From Linyphia triangularis (lineage: Eukaryota; Arthropoda; Arachnida; Araneae; Linyphiidae), in NCBI GenBank assembly GCA_963978545.1, contig OZ021727.1:57114487-57178486 (forward strand): a stretch of 64,000 nucleotides of DNA, in the 5' to 3' direction. This document shows, in pieces, positions 29,105-40,550 of the stretch; positions within the stretch are counted from its first letter, which is position 1; the number at the start of each line of letters is the position of its first letter. Under the pieces are notes generated by a model. The model saw only the letters and a list, made by a program, of their open reading frames with translations. It was not told the DNA's origin and did not search any database. The translations under genes and the position numbers were made by a program.

Positions 29105-29664
29105 TATATATGAAAGCCAAAGACCTTATTCGCTGATTTACTGACTCATTATTAATCCCCCCATTACTCTGAAATTTGAAACAAATGTCGACAAGAACAT
29201 AGAAAAAGTAAGATATTTCGATCTTGATTAAATTTTAAGGGGTTGAATAGGGGTTAAATGCCTCAAACATGAAATAGCTATAAGTTCCACATAGTCACAA
29301 CTCTGAAAACTAGTGCAAAAGTCAACAAGGACAAATGTAAAAAAAAGTAAGCTCTTTCGATCTGAATTAACCAACTTTAAAGGGTAATAAGAATTCAAAC
29401 GTTCATTGAGGTTAAATGCCTCAAACATGAAATAGCTATAAGTTCCACATAGTCACAACTCTGAAAACTAGTGCAAAAGTCAACAAGGACAAATGTAAAA
29501 AAAAAGTAAGCTCTTTCGATCTGAATTAACCAACTTTAAAGGGTAATAAGAAGTCAAACATTCCAAATGTGGAATGAGTATTTGTATTTTGATTTACCAA
29601 AATGCACTGCACAGGGCACCTGTTAAAATTTCGCAACGAATCACGGGTATTCAGTTAGTATGTT
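29105..29664 (-). mobile_element. 'CCCGTG-TTCG' interspersed repeat, copy in minus orientation
   Basis: Read on the minus strand the element starts near 29664 with ACTGAATACCCGTGATTCGTTGCGAAATTTTA, which matches the start of 39360-40550 (CTAAATACCCGTGCTTCGCC ACGAAATTTTA). It contains a near-identical tandem duplication (29252-29567). It resembles widespread arthropod interspersed repeats that start this way. Their class (retro-derived or other) I cannot decide from sequence alone. Confidence 0.6.
29252..29567. repeat. 158-bp near-identical tandem duplication
   Basis: Two adjacent copies start GGTTAAATGCCTCAAACATG at 29252 and at 29410. Over the first ~140 bp the only difference I see is one extra A in a homopolymer. 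Such identity in otherwise decayed DNA points to a recent duplication, or an assembly artefact. Confidence 0.92.
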
Positions 29665-30999
29665 ATACAATGGTGTCTTACTAGAAATGTTTTTATATTT
29701 TAAGAAAGTATACAAAAGTGGATGTAAAATTATTTTACTTTTAGCAATCAAAATAAATAAACTTTGACAATACACAAGAGTATTTTTAATTTGAGAGACC
29801 GATATGAAAAATTCAAGTATTATCAATCCTTTTATTTTGGTGCTTATATTATTCTGAATAGTGCAACCACATAAAAAGTACACAAGTACTTTAAACCAAA
29901 GACAAAGGATTTAACTACGCAGAGCTAAATAAGTTTCATTGTTAAACTCTATATAAAACTATCATACCTGGTTTTTTTTTTATAATCTACTAGGTTTCGC
30001 GCTCTTTTTTATGGATAATATAGTGAAAATACGATATAAATAGTGGAATAATTAGTATCATATTGCCGCAAAAACTTCATTCTTATGTGCATATCGTAAT
30101 GCACTCATGTTGTAATAAGTTTACTTCGAGAATAATGAGGATAATGGCATTGCAATTGAGAGATGAGAAATAATTATTTTAAGCTTATGCCAAATTATTA
30201 GTTTTTTTTCTCATCACCTGTTGCTGTCTTAACTTATTTATTTTTTACTTTCTCACATTACGATGATCAAGTTGCTTATTATTGTGGGATAATACTAATG
30301 CTTAAACAATTTTGATTATATTAACAAAGTAATCTCTTGCTAAATATAAGTACATTTTTTCTTATTTCATCAATGTACATTTAAAGCATTATCAGTAAAA
30401 AAGCTAGACCGACTATTAAGGTGTTTATTGAATGGAAAAAAGGAGCATAATTATGCTCTGTTATTAGAAGTGTCAATTCAAGATTTTTCAATCACGCTTC
30501 CTTATCCATAGAAACTCACGCCATGTATGAATTGTACCTGTTGAAATAACTGTACCCTATAGTTCATGAATATTCATTGATTTCAGATCAATAGTAATAA
30601 CTTTATATAAATCCGCTGGTAAAAATTAAAAGGATAGTTCTCATATCAGTAGTCATAAAGCAATTGATCACTAGTGTTTGGCAAATAAAATCCCATGTCC
30701 CATTTCAATTAAAAAAAACTGTATATATTATCATAATGACAATATATTATTATTTTCTAATGAATATCCAATCTTTGATGACATGAAAAGATCTATAATA
30801 TCAACACTCTTCAAAACTATAACGTCTTGTATTTTTATTCAATATAATTATAGTTAGAATCTGTAATATGGTCATGGCAAAGTACCAAAAAAAAAAAAAA
30901 AATTGAATATGCATACTGAAAAATAGCATTGATCATAACTTTTGCGTGTGCTTTCCACTTTGAATTAATAAGTCAATCCCAGCCCCATTTTACCGCAAC
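29665..30999. other. AT-rich non-coding DNA
   Basis: No gene or repeat recognised. Confidence 0.6.
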
Positions 31000-31640
31000 A
31001 TCAATGGCTCTACGCCCTATATATTTGGCAATAGATGCAAATTTCCAGCCCACTTGCGCACGCCCGGGGCTATTAGCGGTCTAGGCTTTACAAGACGGAC
31101 CGTCGGCCATACAAGACCTTCAGATCTATATCACTACAAAACTCTTTTTTTTATCCCGGTCGCACGTGGGTCTAGTTCGAATTAATTTACCCGGGTAGAT
31201 TACGTTCCGGACCACGTGCTATGCCCAGTATAATCTTCCCGGACACGTGGCAACCCCCCTACGACGCAAGGTGCAGTTTTTTGATCCGGTTATTGTCCGG
31301 CCACTATTGTCCTTTTCCATAGCAAGGTGGCTTTCCACGTGGGGACTGATTCGATAGGGGGAGTGAGACAGGTTGTCGGGGGGTCCCCCATTTATATGCC
31401 TCTTACGGGGGGAAAGGGGGAGGGAGGAGCTGAGCTCTGATTTCTAGGATGTCATTCTCATTCAAATAAAGGCCTTTCGGTTTTTTTAGGAGGGTAGTTT
31501 TGAGTCAGCCGGAGTGCCCGGATGTAAACACGTGCTTGCCTTTTCGCGCCAAAGGTATCGGCCGCTTTTCCGGAATAAAAATTCATTCGGTTTAATCCGG
31601 GAGTTTTATCCTCTTTCACGCGCCATAAACTCGATTTTTT
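31000..31640. promoter_or_regulatory. Candidate enhancer: GC-rich islet with five CACGTG E-boxes
   Basis: CACGTG occurs at 31163, 31213, 31244, 31336 and 31529. The islet also has an octamer ATGCAAAT (31035), an AP-1/Maf-like TGAGTCAGC (31501) and a forkhead-like TGTAAACA (31523) overlapping the last E-box. The block is clearly richer in GC and CpG than its flanks and has no open frame. CACGTG is the palindrome bound by bHLH proteins (Myc/Max, USF, Hairy/HES-related, Clock). Its position in intron 2 of an Lmx1-type gene suggests a cis-regulatory element; a promoter of an unseen transcript is an alternative (TATA-like ATTTATATG at 31390). Confidence 0.5.
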
Positions 31641-33599
31641 CGTAACGGCTCTTCAAAAGGAGAGGCGTTAATCTATTCGAATGGTTTTAAGCAGTTTAGA
31701 GAGTTCATGAATGCTTCCGATGGAGTTCAGAAAGTTATGATTTAATATGTTCAGAGTCATATTTCGTATTCGTTGGTGCTTATAGTAAGTGACTTTTGCT
31801 CTGAAATTATGTTGTAGTATAGTTAGAGAGAGGCGGAGGGGGGGGGGGGTGCTATAAGAATATTTGTAGTCACAACTTCAACAATATTATGCAATTGTCA
31901 GTTTTTCTAACATTTAAAATTTAATCTTTGGAATTACCCTACACATCATACAAGATCTTGCAAATAAGAGGTTTATTCTAATATACACAATGGATATATT
32001 TAGTATTAACCTAAACAAAAAGCCTAAAACAAAAGTGTTTTTTTCATTATATTGTATATATTAATGGTGGCATAGGTTCGCTTTCACATAAGTTTCTTAT
32101 GATAAATTTTGATTGGCACTTACAAAATAATGTTACAAAATTAGCTGCGTGTCAAGTTTTCTCAAGTTGAATATCTATACATTCCATTACATAAAGAAAA
32201 TTTTAAAGAAAATTTTTATTTACAAATTTCACAAAATCTATATTTAACATTTATTTTATCTTATCTGTAGATAATTAACATGTGATAATTGAAAGATATA
32301 ATTTTTAGGTTTAAGCTAAAAAGACTAAATAATCCTAAGCAAGACTTATACCTTTAGTTAGCCATTGTATTTTTAACAACGACAAACCTAATATAGTAGT
32401 GAATTACAGGACATTCATAATCAAAAAGGGTTCTCACTCTTAGAGCCTTCCCAAACCTGTAGTGATAAACGGATCTTCATAAAATTTTGTTAAAGTATTA
32501 CTGAAATAAAAGAGAAATAGCATCGAAAGATGAAAAAACAAATAACACAAAGTTTTTTCTACTTGATGGAAAAATTGTACTTTATAGACTTTTGTAGGTG
32601 AAAGTTAATTTTACAGTCTCTAAATCTTTTGAGAAGTTGTATTTGTAAACTAAAAAGAAAACAATTTAATAAAATTTTGAATATCTGTACTATAATTAAT
32701 GGGGGCCTTCTGAGCGTCAATTTGAACTTAAAATTTTTAAAAACTATTTTAGGCATAATTTTATGGTGGTCTTATTAGTACATATTCAAAATTTTAAGAA
32801 AAATTGTCGGTTATTACTATACAGTGGACATTCAATTATTAAACAGTCGACTGAATAAATATCTTTATTGTTTTGAAAACCTATAAGTTTAAGGAAAGTA
32901 TTTTATTTAAATGGGAGAACGGGGCTCATATTAAAGTTTTATATGAAGTTTCATTACTAAATGATATTTTTGGACATTGGATTTTTTTATACTTGTGAAA
33001 ATATTTTCGATATTACACTGAAAATGAAATATGAATCGCTGTATTTTTTTCCAATATATTATAATTTGTATCTCATCTTTAGTGAAAAATATCATTGACA
33101 TAAATGTTATGAGTTTCTCTTTCCCGTCTCTATTAATAAATATTGCTAAGCACATTCTCCTGTCAATACCAGATATATTTATTTCATATCTAACATTTCA
33201 GGAACAAATCAAAATATAATATATCCCGCTTGATATGACACATTTCATCAAAAAATCCATCTGAATCAAAATCCTTCATATGAACACTCGCCAATTAAAA
33301 AAAAATGGTGTTATTCCTTCATATCAAAGTTGAGTATAGGTCTGAACTCTCGCTACTTCTAAACTCTCGCTGCATTCAAAATTGCTAAAAATGAAAAACA
33401 AATAAATATCAACTCCATCCCGTGCCTTTAATCATCTTTGAAGCGATATCATCTTTGTGAATATTGCATATTACTCGTAAAGGGAAGGGACGAATTATTT
33501 TCCCACTTCAATATCATGATCTAAATATAATACCGAAGCGTCACATATAGCGATCAATATTATGGAGTTTTATTTACATTTCAGTGCAATTTCTTTTCT

Positions 33600-33785
33600 T
33601 TCGTGTCGCTACATTCCTGAATGTCAAGCTTACGTGGGAAAAGGGGGAGACTCGAAGAAATCATCAATCTCGGAGAGCATGACATCTGCGATGGCTGAAT
33701 TTTAAAATGGATCGATGTTTTATCGTCTATCGATATGACATTTATCGATTAACGACTGACCCGTAAATCGATGGGGGAAGGGAAA
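33600..33785. promoter_or_regulatory. Candidate regulatory element: ATCGAT cluster
   Basis: ATCGAT occurs at 33711, 33729 (within the palindrome TATCGATA, 33728-33735), 33744 and 33767. TATCGATA is the DREF site of insects, and ATCGAT-like sites are bound by Cut/Onecut-type homeodomain proteins. The flanking 33600-33700 is GC-richer. Role inferred from motif density only. Confidence 0.4.
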
Positions 33786-34147
33786 TTTAACTTTTTAAAG
33801 ATATTTCTTGCATAAATTTAAAATAATGCGTATTTGGTTTTTAAATTATGGTAAAGTTACTCAATTAAAATTTTTTATGGATTTATGGAAGGATGAGTAA
33901 CATATACCACCTTCGAATTTGATTTATTAAATTCTAAGATACATTGTTAAAAGGTCTATAATATTAAAATAAATTTTTTCTTTTTTTCTTTTTTTGTTTC
34001 ATTTCATATTAATACAAGTAATGGCCCAAATTTGTTTACTTCAAATTTAAAATGCAATATTTTATGTACTTAAAAAGCTAACACAAATAAAACACTATGT
34101 ATAGCTAGTAAAATTGTTCATAAAACTAAGAAATTTATAGATCGACT

Positions 34148-34447
34148 CAGTTCGGCCGTATGTGTGGTTAATGTGCAAGAGGTTACGTGATCCAGCAAAT
34201 AAAAGGCTCTTCAATATTTCTTATCAAAGTGAAAAGACCCGTTGGGGATTATAACAGACAATCTCGTCTTGATTGTCAGGAAGCCTGGTTGGATTTTTCC
34301 TTATTTTAGTAGCAATGGCCTGTATTTCCTTATTTTAGTTGCCTGGATGTCATTTACCCATTCACACCCGTATCTTGATTAAGTGATTTTTCAGAGTAGC
34401 CATCGATGTCCTAGTAGCTCTGTTGAAAAACTTCAATATAACCAATC
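34148..34447 (+). repeat. Possible decayed SINE-like repeat
   Basis: It ends in ATAACCAATCAACCAAAC, a tail similar to the two SINEs above, and begins with GTGTGGTTAATGTG and GGTTACGTGATCC, which could be badly decayed A and B boxes. It also carries an internal direct repeat TTTCCTTATTTTAGT (34296 and 34325). The evidence is weak. Confidence 0.25.
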
Positions 34448-35279
34448 AACCAAACTCCATATAAAAGATAAAAGAAAGTGAAATGTCTATGTTACATATT
34501 GAACAATTTTAATTTGTTGAGAATTGAAATACTTATTCTTGTTCTGATTACTGTGTTTGGGGTGTAAATAATCATAAACAATTAAAAAAAATTCTCGATA
34601 AAACGAAATATTTACAACTTTTGGCAGAGAAGAATAAACTATTTACAGTTTAGGACGAATGTGTTTTAATATAGATGCACAAGCATCATAGTAGAGTTAA
34701 AAAACAACAATAAAAATGTACAAATACTTTCACTTTTTACTAAAAGTTGAATTTAAATAATAATAACTATAATATTTTAAATAGCTTTCGGATGATAAGG
34801 GTGTACTTATCTGATAAGTGTTAATGCTCAGATTGGTTAAAGGGCCTTATGAATTCTAGACAGATCTTTACTCTACGTTGAAATCAATAATATAAATGTG
34901 AAAACGGTTGTTTCCTAAGTTAATGTAAACATTAATAAAAGCTTCTGTATTATTTTTTGACAAGAAAAATTAACATTTTAAAAACTTTTTCAGTATTTCA
35001 AAAGTAAGTTTCAAACTTTATAGTGTAAAAATAAATTCGATAATAGCACTAAATTCAAATATTGCCCAATTGCCCATACATGTTTAAGAAAAGTACAATC
35101 AGATTTCTAAATTTAAAAATTAAAAAACATATTTTTTGTCTATAGTGTTCAGAATCATGAAAGTTCTCTTAATCTACTATAATTACTAATAAACAGTTTA
35201 GTTTAGATTCGGAAGTCCGATTTTATCCTTAAATATGTCCTGTATTTAACAACAAAAAGCATTTTTTTAAATAACACAT

Positions 35280-35890
35280 CACAACCATTCAACCGCATGC
35301 ATGCCCAACTCATAACAACGTAACTCCTCCTTTTATTTCTCCCAAAGAGCCCCCGAAAAAAATATAACAAGACCGAAACAGATCAAGCGAAGACCGATCG
35401 GCTCGGTAAACAATGACTCTTAGCGATATTAGCACATGAAAAGAGCACAGCCCCCTTCCCCCCCTTCAGCGATCCCATTCAACATTCCAAACCCCCTCCC
35501 TATCCTCTCCATCCCTTTGTAGCTTCTACCATCTCTAACGGGGCATTTTCCACTTGTATACTCATGCCCCTGCTAACGCCCTACGGTTGGATGTTGGGGG
35601 GGGGGGGGAAAGCTTCGCTAAACGGGCATTCATCTTGCCTCCCCCTCTCCCTCATTTCATCGTATTAAGAAGAGGGGGGGGTGCTTTTAAATAACGCGAA
35701 CTAAGTTCAACAATTAGTTCGCCACGACTGGGACCATAGGGTATTTGTTGTAAAGTGATAGCCGATCGTACATTACACCCCTGTTTGGGGTAAAGGGGGA
35801 TTTTTCCCGATCCCCTGGTAATGGCGATTGAAAAGATGGTCGAGGGATATGGAGATAAAGGATGGACTTTTGGATGGTTTCCTTCTGAAT
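35280..35890. promoter_or_regulatory. GC-rich islet about 1.2 kb downstream of the LIM exon
   Basis: A GC- and CpG-richer block with a forkhead-like GTAAACAA (35406), a C-rich stretch (35450-35520) and poly-G runs (35596-35608, 35674-35681). A 114-codon minus-strand frame crosses it but resembles no family I know. Candidate cis-element in intron 2. Confidence 0.3.
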
Positions 35891-36140
35891 GAGGGTATTT
35901 TGGTTTCTGGGACAAAGGGGTTGTGTCTGGTGGAATAAAGGAACTGCTTGGGTTGTGTATTGGGCTGTTTGGGTGTATTGTTACGAGAGGAAACATTCGT
36001 TGACTGTCTCTTCGGTTGGTATGTGTTGAAATCGGATGTTTATTCCTGCATCTTGTCTATAATGATGGTTTTGATGTTATGTAATTGTTTCAACTTTTTG
36101 GTAATTACAAAACACAAAATATTTGGAAACAAGTTGTTAA

Positions 36141-36462
36141 ACTATGCTATATACTTATACTATATACTATACTATATACTATACTATATACTATACTATA
36201 TACTATACTATATACTATACTATATACTATACTATATACTATACTATATACTATACTATACTATACTATACTATATACTATATACTATACTATAAACTAT
36301 ACTATATATTATACTATATACTATACTGTACTGTACTGTACTTTAATGTAATGTAATGTACTGTACTATACTATACACTACACTATACTATACACTATAC
36401 TATATACTATAATCTACTATACACTATACTGTACTAAATACTATACTATACACTATAATTAT
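36141..36462. repeat. 12-bp minisatellite (ACTATACTATAT)n, degenerating rightwards
   Basis: The 12-mer is essentially perfect from about 36160 to 36260, then breaks into CTATA, CTGTA and AATGT variants up to about 36460. It creates spurious Tyr-Thr-Ile-Leu frames. A hairpin-prone AT array of this sort is typically unstable in length. Confidence 0.97.
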
Positions 36463-37036
36463 TTTAGTGTAATTTATGAACTTAACTCAAGTGCCCTTTT
36501 AATTAAATTCTTCTTCCAATACTATACTTTAATTTTGTTTTCATATTGAATCTATATTTTTGACCTGATATTCAATGACCTCTGCCATGCTAAGTACAGA
36601 AATCGTGTCTTCAAGTAAGTTCAAAATGAGAAATGGAATGAGAATGTCATTTTCTTGACTAACATTAACGTTTTTAGTATTCCCTGTGCACAGATACGAT
36701 CATTTACTTCACCAATATGTATAAAAAATTACCGAAAACAACCTATTAACAATAACTCAATTTGGCAGAAATACAGAAACGATCTCTGTGTTTAGAACGA
36801 AAGTAAGATTTTTTTATGTTTTGAAACACCCTCGATACTGCCTTATTTGATTGTACTGTTACTACACAACCCAACTCAATTTTCCTCTAATTGCAGTCAT
36901 ATAAATTTACAGCAACTGCTCGAAAACCAGCAAAATTAATCAAACCTTTTGACGCACCAATAATTTTTTTTATAATTAAAGCGTAAATTTTTGTTGCCAC
37001 CTATAACGGAACACACAAAAGAGGATAAGTACTCAC
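36463..37036. other. Intron 2 start, next to the LIM exon donor
   Basis: The donor GTGAGT lies at 37031-37036 on the minus strand. The remainder has no feature I recognise. Confidence 0.6.
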
Positions 37037-37238
37037 TTATCGTAGTCTGCCTTGCAGTAAAGCTTCCTGTCCCTGGAGTAACATGTGTGTGCTAGGTGTG
37101 TGTGGCATACGCAGCATGTAAGGCATCCCTCGTGCCACGAGTTGTCCATCACGCGCATGATGTATCGGTCCACTATGGGCAGTTGGCACGACGCACACAC
37201 CTCTTTTCTCAGTTTGCTGCTGTTGCGAAGAGGACCTC
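37037..37238 (-). CDS. Lmx1: Lmx1-type LIM-homeobox gene, exon encoding the first LIM zinc-finger domain
   Basis: The 202-bp exon reads on the minus strand as two bases completing a split codon, 66 full codons, then two bases of the next split codon. Numbering those 66 codons, the LIM ligands are Cys14, Cys17, His35, Cys38, Cys41, Cys44, Cys61 and Asp64, so spacing is C-x2-C-x17-H-x2-C-x2-C-x2-C-x16-C-x2-D, canonical for LIM. The segment CYSRDRKLYCKADY and the MRV..SWHE stretch are what I know from LMX1A/LMX1B and arthropod Lmx1, more than from Lhx1/Lhx2/Islet. The acceptor is a pyrimidine-containing tract ending AAACAG; the donor reads ATAA|GTGAGT. LIM domains in this family bind cofactors such as LDB, and the protein is a nuclear transcription factor acting in neuronal and limb patterning; that is family knowledge. 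The second LIM domain and homeodomain are not in the window and should lie beyond the left edge. Which Lmx1 paralogue this is cannot be told. Confidence 0.93.
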
Positions 37239-37244
37239 CTGTTT

Positions 37245-39359
37245 AGAAAGACAATGTATTGATAGTGTTATGTATGGATTCTAATTCTTACAGATTCGTA
37301 TTTAACATGCAAAGACGAGTATTATGATGTTTCACATTAAAGTTTCAGCATCGTGATACTAAGATATAATGATATACCGTGAGTATCATGGTATATCTAA
37401 GACGTCGGTGCCATTATAAAATATTTGACCAAGCTTGCGTTATACAAATCTGTAGATGCGGGATGCTGTACATGACAGGATTATCGTATCTTCTTCTTAA
37501 ATAGATAAATACATTCTCACACATATACATACATAAATTAAAAGAAGAGGAGGGCGTATATTAGACACATTTGAAAAATCGATAATTCACGAAAGTCTAA
37601 GATCATGATGATCAGGTTTTCACTGAAATTCTTAGAAACAATTTGTTTTCTTTATCTACAAATGAAAATTATATAGTTTTTCTTAGTAGTAGATGGCGCT
37701 ACAGAAAATTAGGACAGTTATTTAAGTTGGCAAATGGGTGCTAATACTTATTTTGAGGTTAATGTTAATATCCATGTGTTAAACAAAATTGCCTTATTTG
37801 TGAGAAAAATACTTTTATCTAGTATAATTCTATGCAAACCACATCGTTATGCTCTCCAATATTCCTGAATGTCTGATTTTTCAAATATCAGTTACTTTTG
37901 TGAGTCACTCCGTACTTAAAATAGTAATAAAAATACGAATAATTTCTTGTGTAATTTTTTTTCCTTCAGTTTTAGTGCTTACCACTTACAAAACACATAT
38001 AGGTTCTTATGTTGTAATTATGCGTAATACGTATGCTTATATTTCTAACTATATGTTTCCATTCTAATTACTTTCGATAACCTGTATCTGTAAACATTAA
38101 ATTGTAATAGTTTTAATGGTTTTACTAACTATAATTTATTCTTTCACTTATCATGTAATTTTTTAAAAAACAGCTTTTTGTGGTTAAGGAACAACAATGA
38201 ACCCTGTTACCTAATTTTTTCTTTCTTTCACGAATATAATTTGGCACATAAATTCGTGATTTGGAATACATCAGTGTTATCTATCTCAAAATACTGTTTT
38301 TGCAAAGACTAGATGTATAAACCTATTTTGAAATATAAAAAAAAAGTTTTCATACATTAAGCTCTTCAATTAATAAATTAAGTACTTCCAAAAATCTCCC
38401 AACTAAATGTGCATTGGAAACAACTAAAATTTCTTTCTTCTCTACTATAAAATATCTTTCGAAAGCATTGGAAAGAAATGTAAAGTCTTTCCGATAATTA
38501 GTTCATCCGAAGCGCCCAAATTGAGAAATAAACTGCAAAGAATTTGGTTAATTAATTACACTTCTTTAGCAAAAAACGTAACGGATAATTAGTCTCTGTC
38601 CTAATTGGAACTTCATCAAATTACTTTTTGCTCTGAAATCGTTTGAGGTCAGTTTGTTTCGTAGCGACATTATTTCCATGAAAAAAGAGCTTCGCATCTG
38701 AATTTTTTTGTATTACTTTGTTCTAGCGGTGTACATTGAATAAGTCTTTACAAAAGAAATGTCTGATGACTAAATAAATTTAAAAATAAAATATGTCATT
38801 GCTTAAATAGTTAAGTAAGCTTCTTTGAAAAATTTACAATAAATAATTCGTAGTTTTATGTAATTTTGGGACTTTAAATAGGGACGACTTTAATAAAAAA
38901 AATTAAAATTCGGATGTTGTTATCTCAACTATTTTATAGGGTTTTAAGCATCTAAGTTCGATAATTATTTTCTTAATTATCGACTAATTCCAAAAAGTAA
39001 TTACGAAAATTCGCTTTTACCAGAAAATATTCAAAATAAAACACTCGTTCATAAATTAATGTCTTATTATTTTTAAACAAAAATGTTTAATTAGAGTTTT
39101 GTGTACTTAGTGCGGAATGTCATAGAAGGGGAAAAAACCAGTGACAATCAATTTAAATATACCTAAAGAATAAAGTGCTAATTATTAAGAGTCTATTCTA
39201 AAAGTAACCCAACTTTAAATAGAAACAACTAGAATTACTTTGTATCTTAATTTAATGAGTTATTAAAATATCTTGAGTAACTTATTTAGGCAATGTTTTT
39301 TACTAGTAAAATAGTAGCTAAATTTTAGCGAGTTTAAGGAAATATTTCATATTTATACT
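37245..39359. other. AT-rich intron DNA before the LIM exon
   Basis: No repeat or exon recognised. The region upstream (minus strand) of the acceptor contains several possible branch-point-like A-rich stretches, none decisive. Confidence 0.5.
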
Positions 39360-40550
39360 ACTAGCTAAATACCCGTGCTTCGCCACGAAATTTTACCATG
39401 TGCAAAATATTTTAGCGAGCTGTGAGGGTTGCGGAAATCCGCAACATCGAGCTGAAAAAGTCATTGACACATAAGCACAGGCTTACTTAACTCGTTGAAA
39501 GGTTCATTATTGCTATGTAAACATGAGCTTGCTTTGCTCGATGAAGGGTTCATTGCTGCGTAAGAATCAGGTAGCTTCACACACTAAAAACTAATTGCTA
39601 CGTAAAGCCTAAATTTAGAAGCCCCTCCCTTGTCGAGAAACAATAACAAAATTCCCCGTTATAACTATAATACAACACCCCTTTAAGAGTATTTTAACAC
39701 GTGATGTTTGCAAAAAGCAAAATTAGAAGGTTAAAACTACTTATGTTGAAACTTTCAGAGTTCTAGGCCTAATAGAAGTCACTTTTTGTTAAAATATTAA
39801 TTAAAAATTCATTAAAAAACAAATTAAAATTTAAATGTTCTTTTTGTCAAAAGTCCAATTAAAAGGCCAAAACTATTTGCGTTGAACATTTCAGAAATGT
39901 AGCCTAGTTAGAAATCGTTTTGTAAAATATTTGTTAATTAACTATTTAAAAAGCAAACAAAATGTCAAAATTCGGTTTTTCAAAAGTACAAATTGAAGGC
40001 TAAAACTACTTATGTTGAAAATTTCAGAGCTGTAGCCCTATTAGAAATAGTTTTGTAAAATATTTATCAATTAATTAAAAGATTAATTAAAAAAGAACGA
40101 AATAAAAATTTATAATTCTATTTTTCAAAAAACCAATTAGAAGGCCAAAACTACTGATGTTGAACATTTCAGAACTGTAGCCCTATTAGAAATCGTTTTG
40201 TAAAATAATGTGTTAATTAATTAAGAAAAATAATTAAAAAATAAATAATTGAAATTTCCACATTCTGTTTTTCAAAAGTTCAATTAGAAGGCTAAAACTA
40301 CTTATGTTGAAAATTTCAGAGCTGTATCTCGATTTGAAGTCACTTTGTAAAAAATAAATTAATTAAAAAAATTAATAAAAAAATAACAAATTAAAATTGT
40401 AACATTCTGTTTGACATACATAAAATTAGAAAATCAAAACTTATTATGTTGAAAATTTCAGAGCTCTACTCGAATTTTAAGTAGGTTTCTATAGATCCAC
40501 AGAGCCACAGACAGACAGACACACAGCTTGTTTTATCATTATAGACAATG
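39360..40550 (+). mobile_element. 'CCCGTG-TTCG' interspersed repeat with a six-unit internal array
   Basis: It starts CTAGCTAAATACCCGTGCTTCG at 39360 and ends in a CAGACAGACAGACACACAG tail followed by ATTATAGACA near 40546, an end style common in arthropod interspersed repeats. The middle (about 39700-40480) is six diverged units of 125-147 bp, each with TTATGTTGAAAATTTCAGAGCT-like sequence (near 39744, 39869, 40008, 40155, 40301 and 40443) and AT-rich spacers. No protein is encoded. Confidence 0.7.

Larger units (their letters stand above)
31641..35279. other. AT-rich non-coding DNA with the ATCGAT cluster
   Basis: A poly-G run sits at 31838-31849. Other named items (33600-33785, 34148-34447) are listed separately; no exon is seen. 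Confidence 0.5.

Noticed and set aside
35652..35996. 114-codon minus-strand frame in a GC-rich islet
   Set aside because: Pro/Ser-rich, no recognised domain, and read through poly-C; judged chance in a GC-richer islet.
36085..36356. Frames with Tyr-Thr-Ile-Leu repeats
   Set aside because: They come from the 12-bp ACTATACTATAT array; no codon bias or domain.
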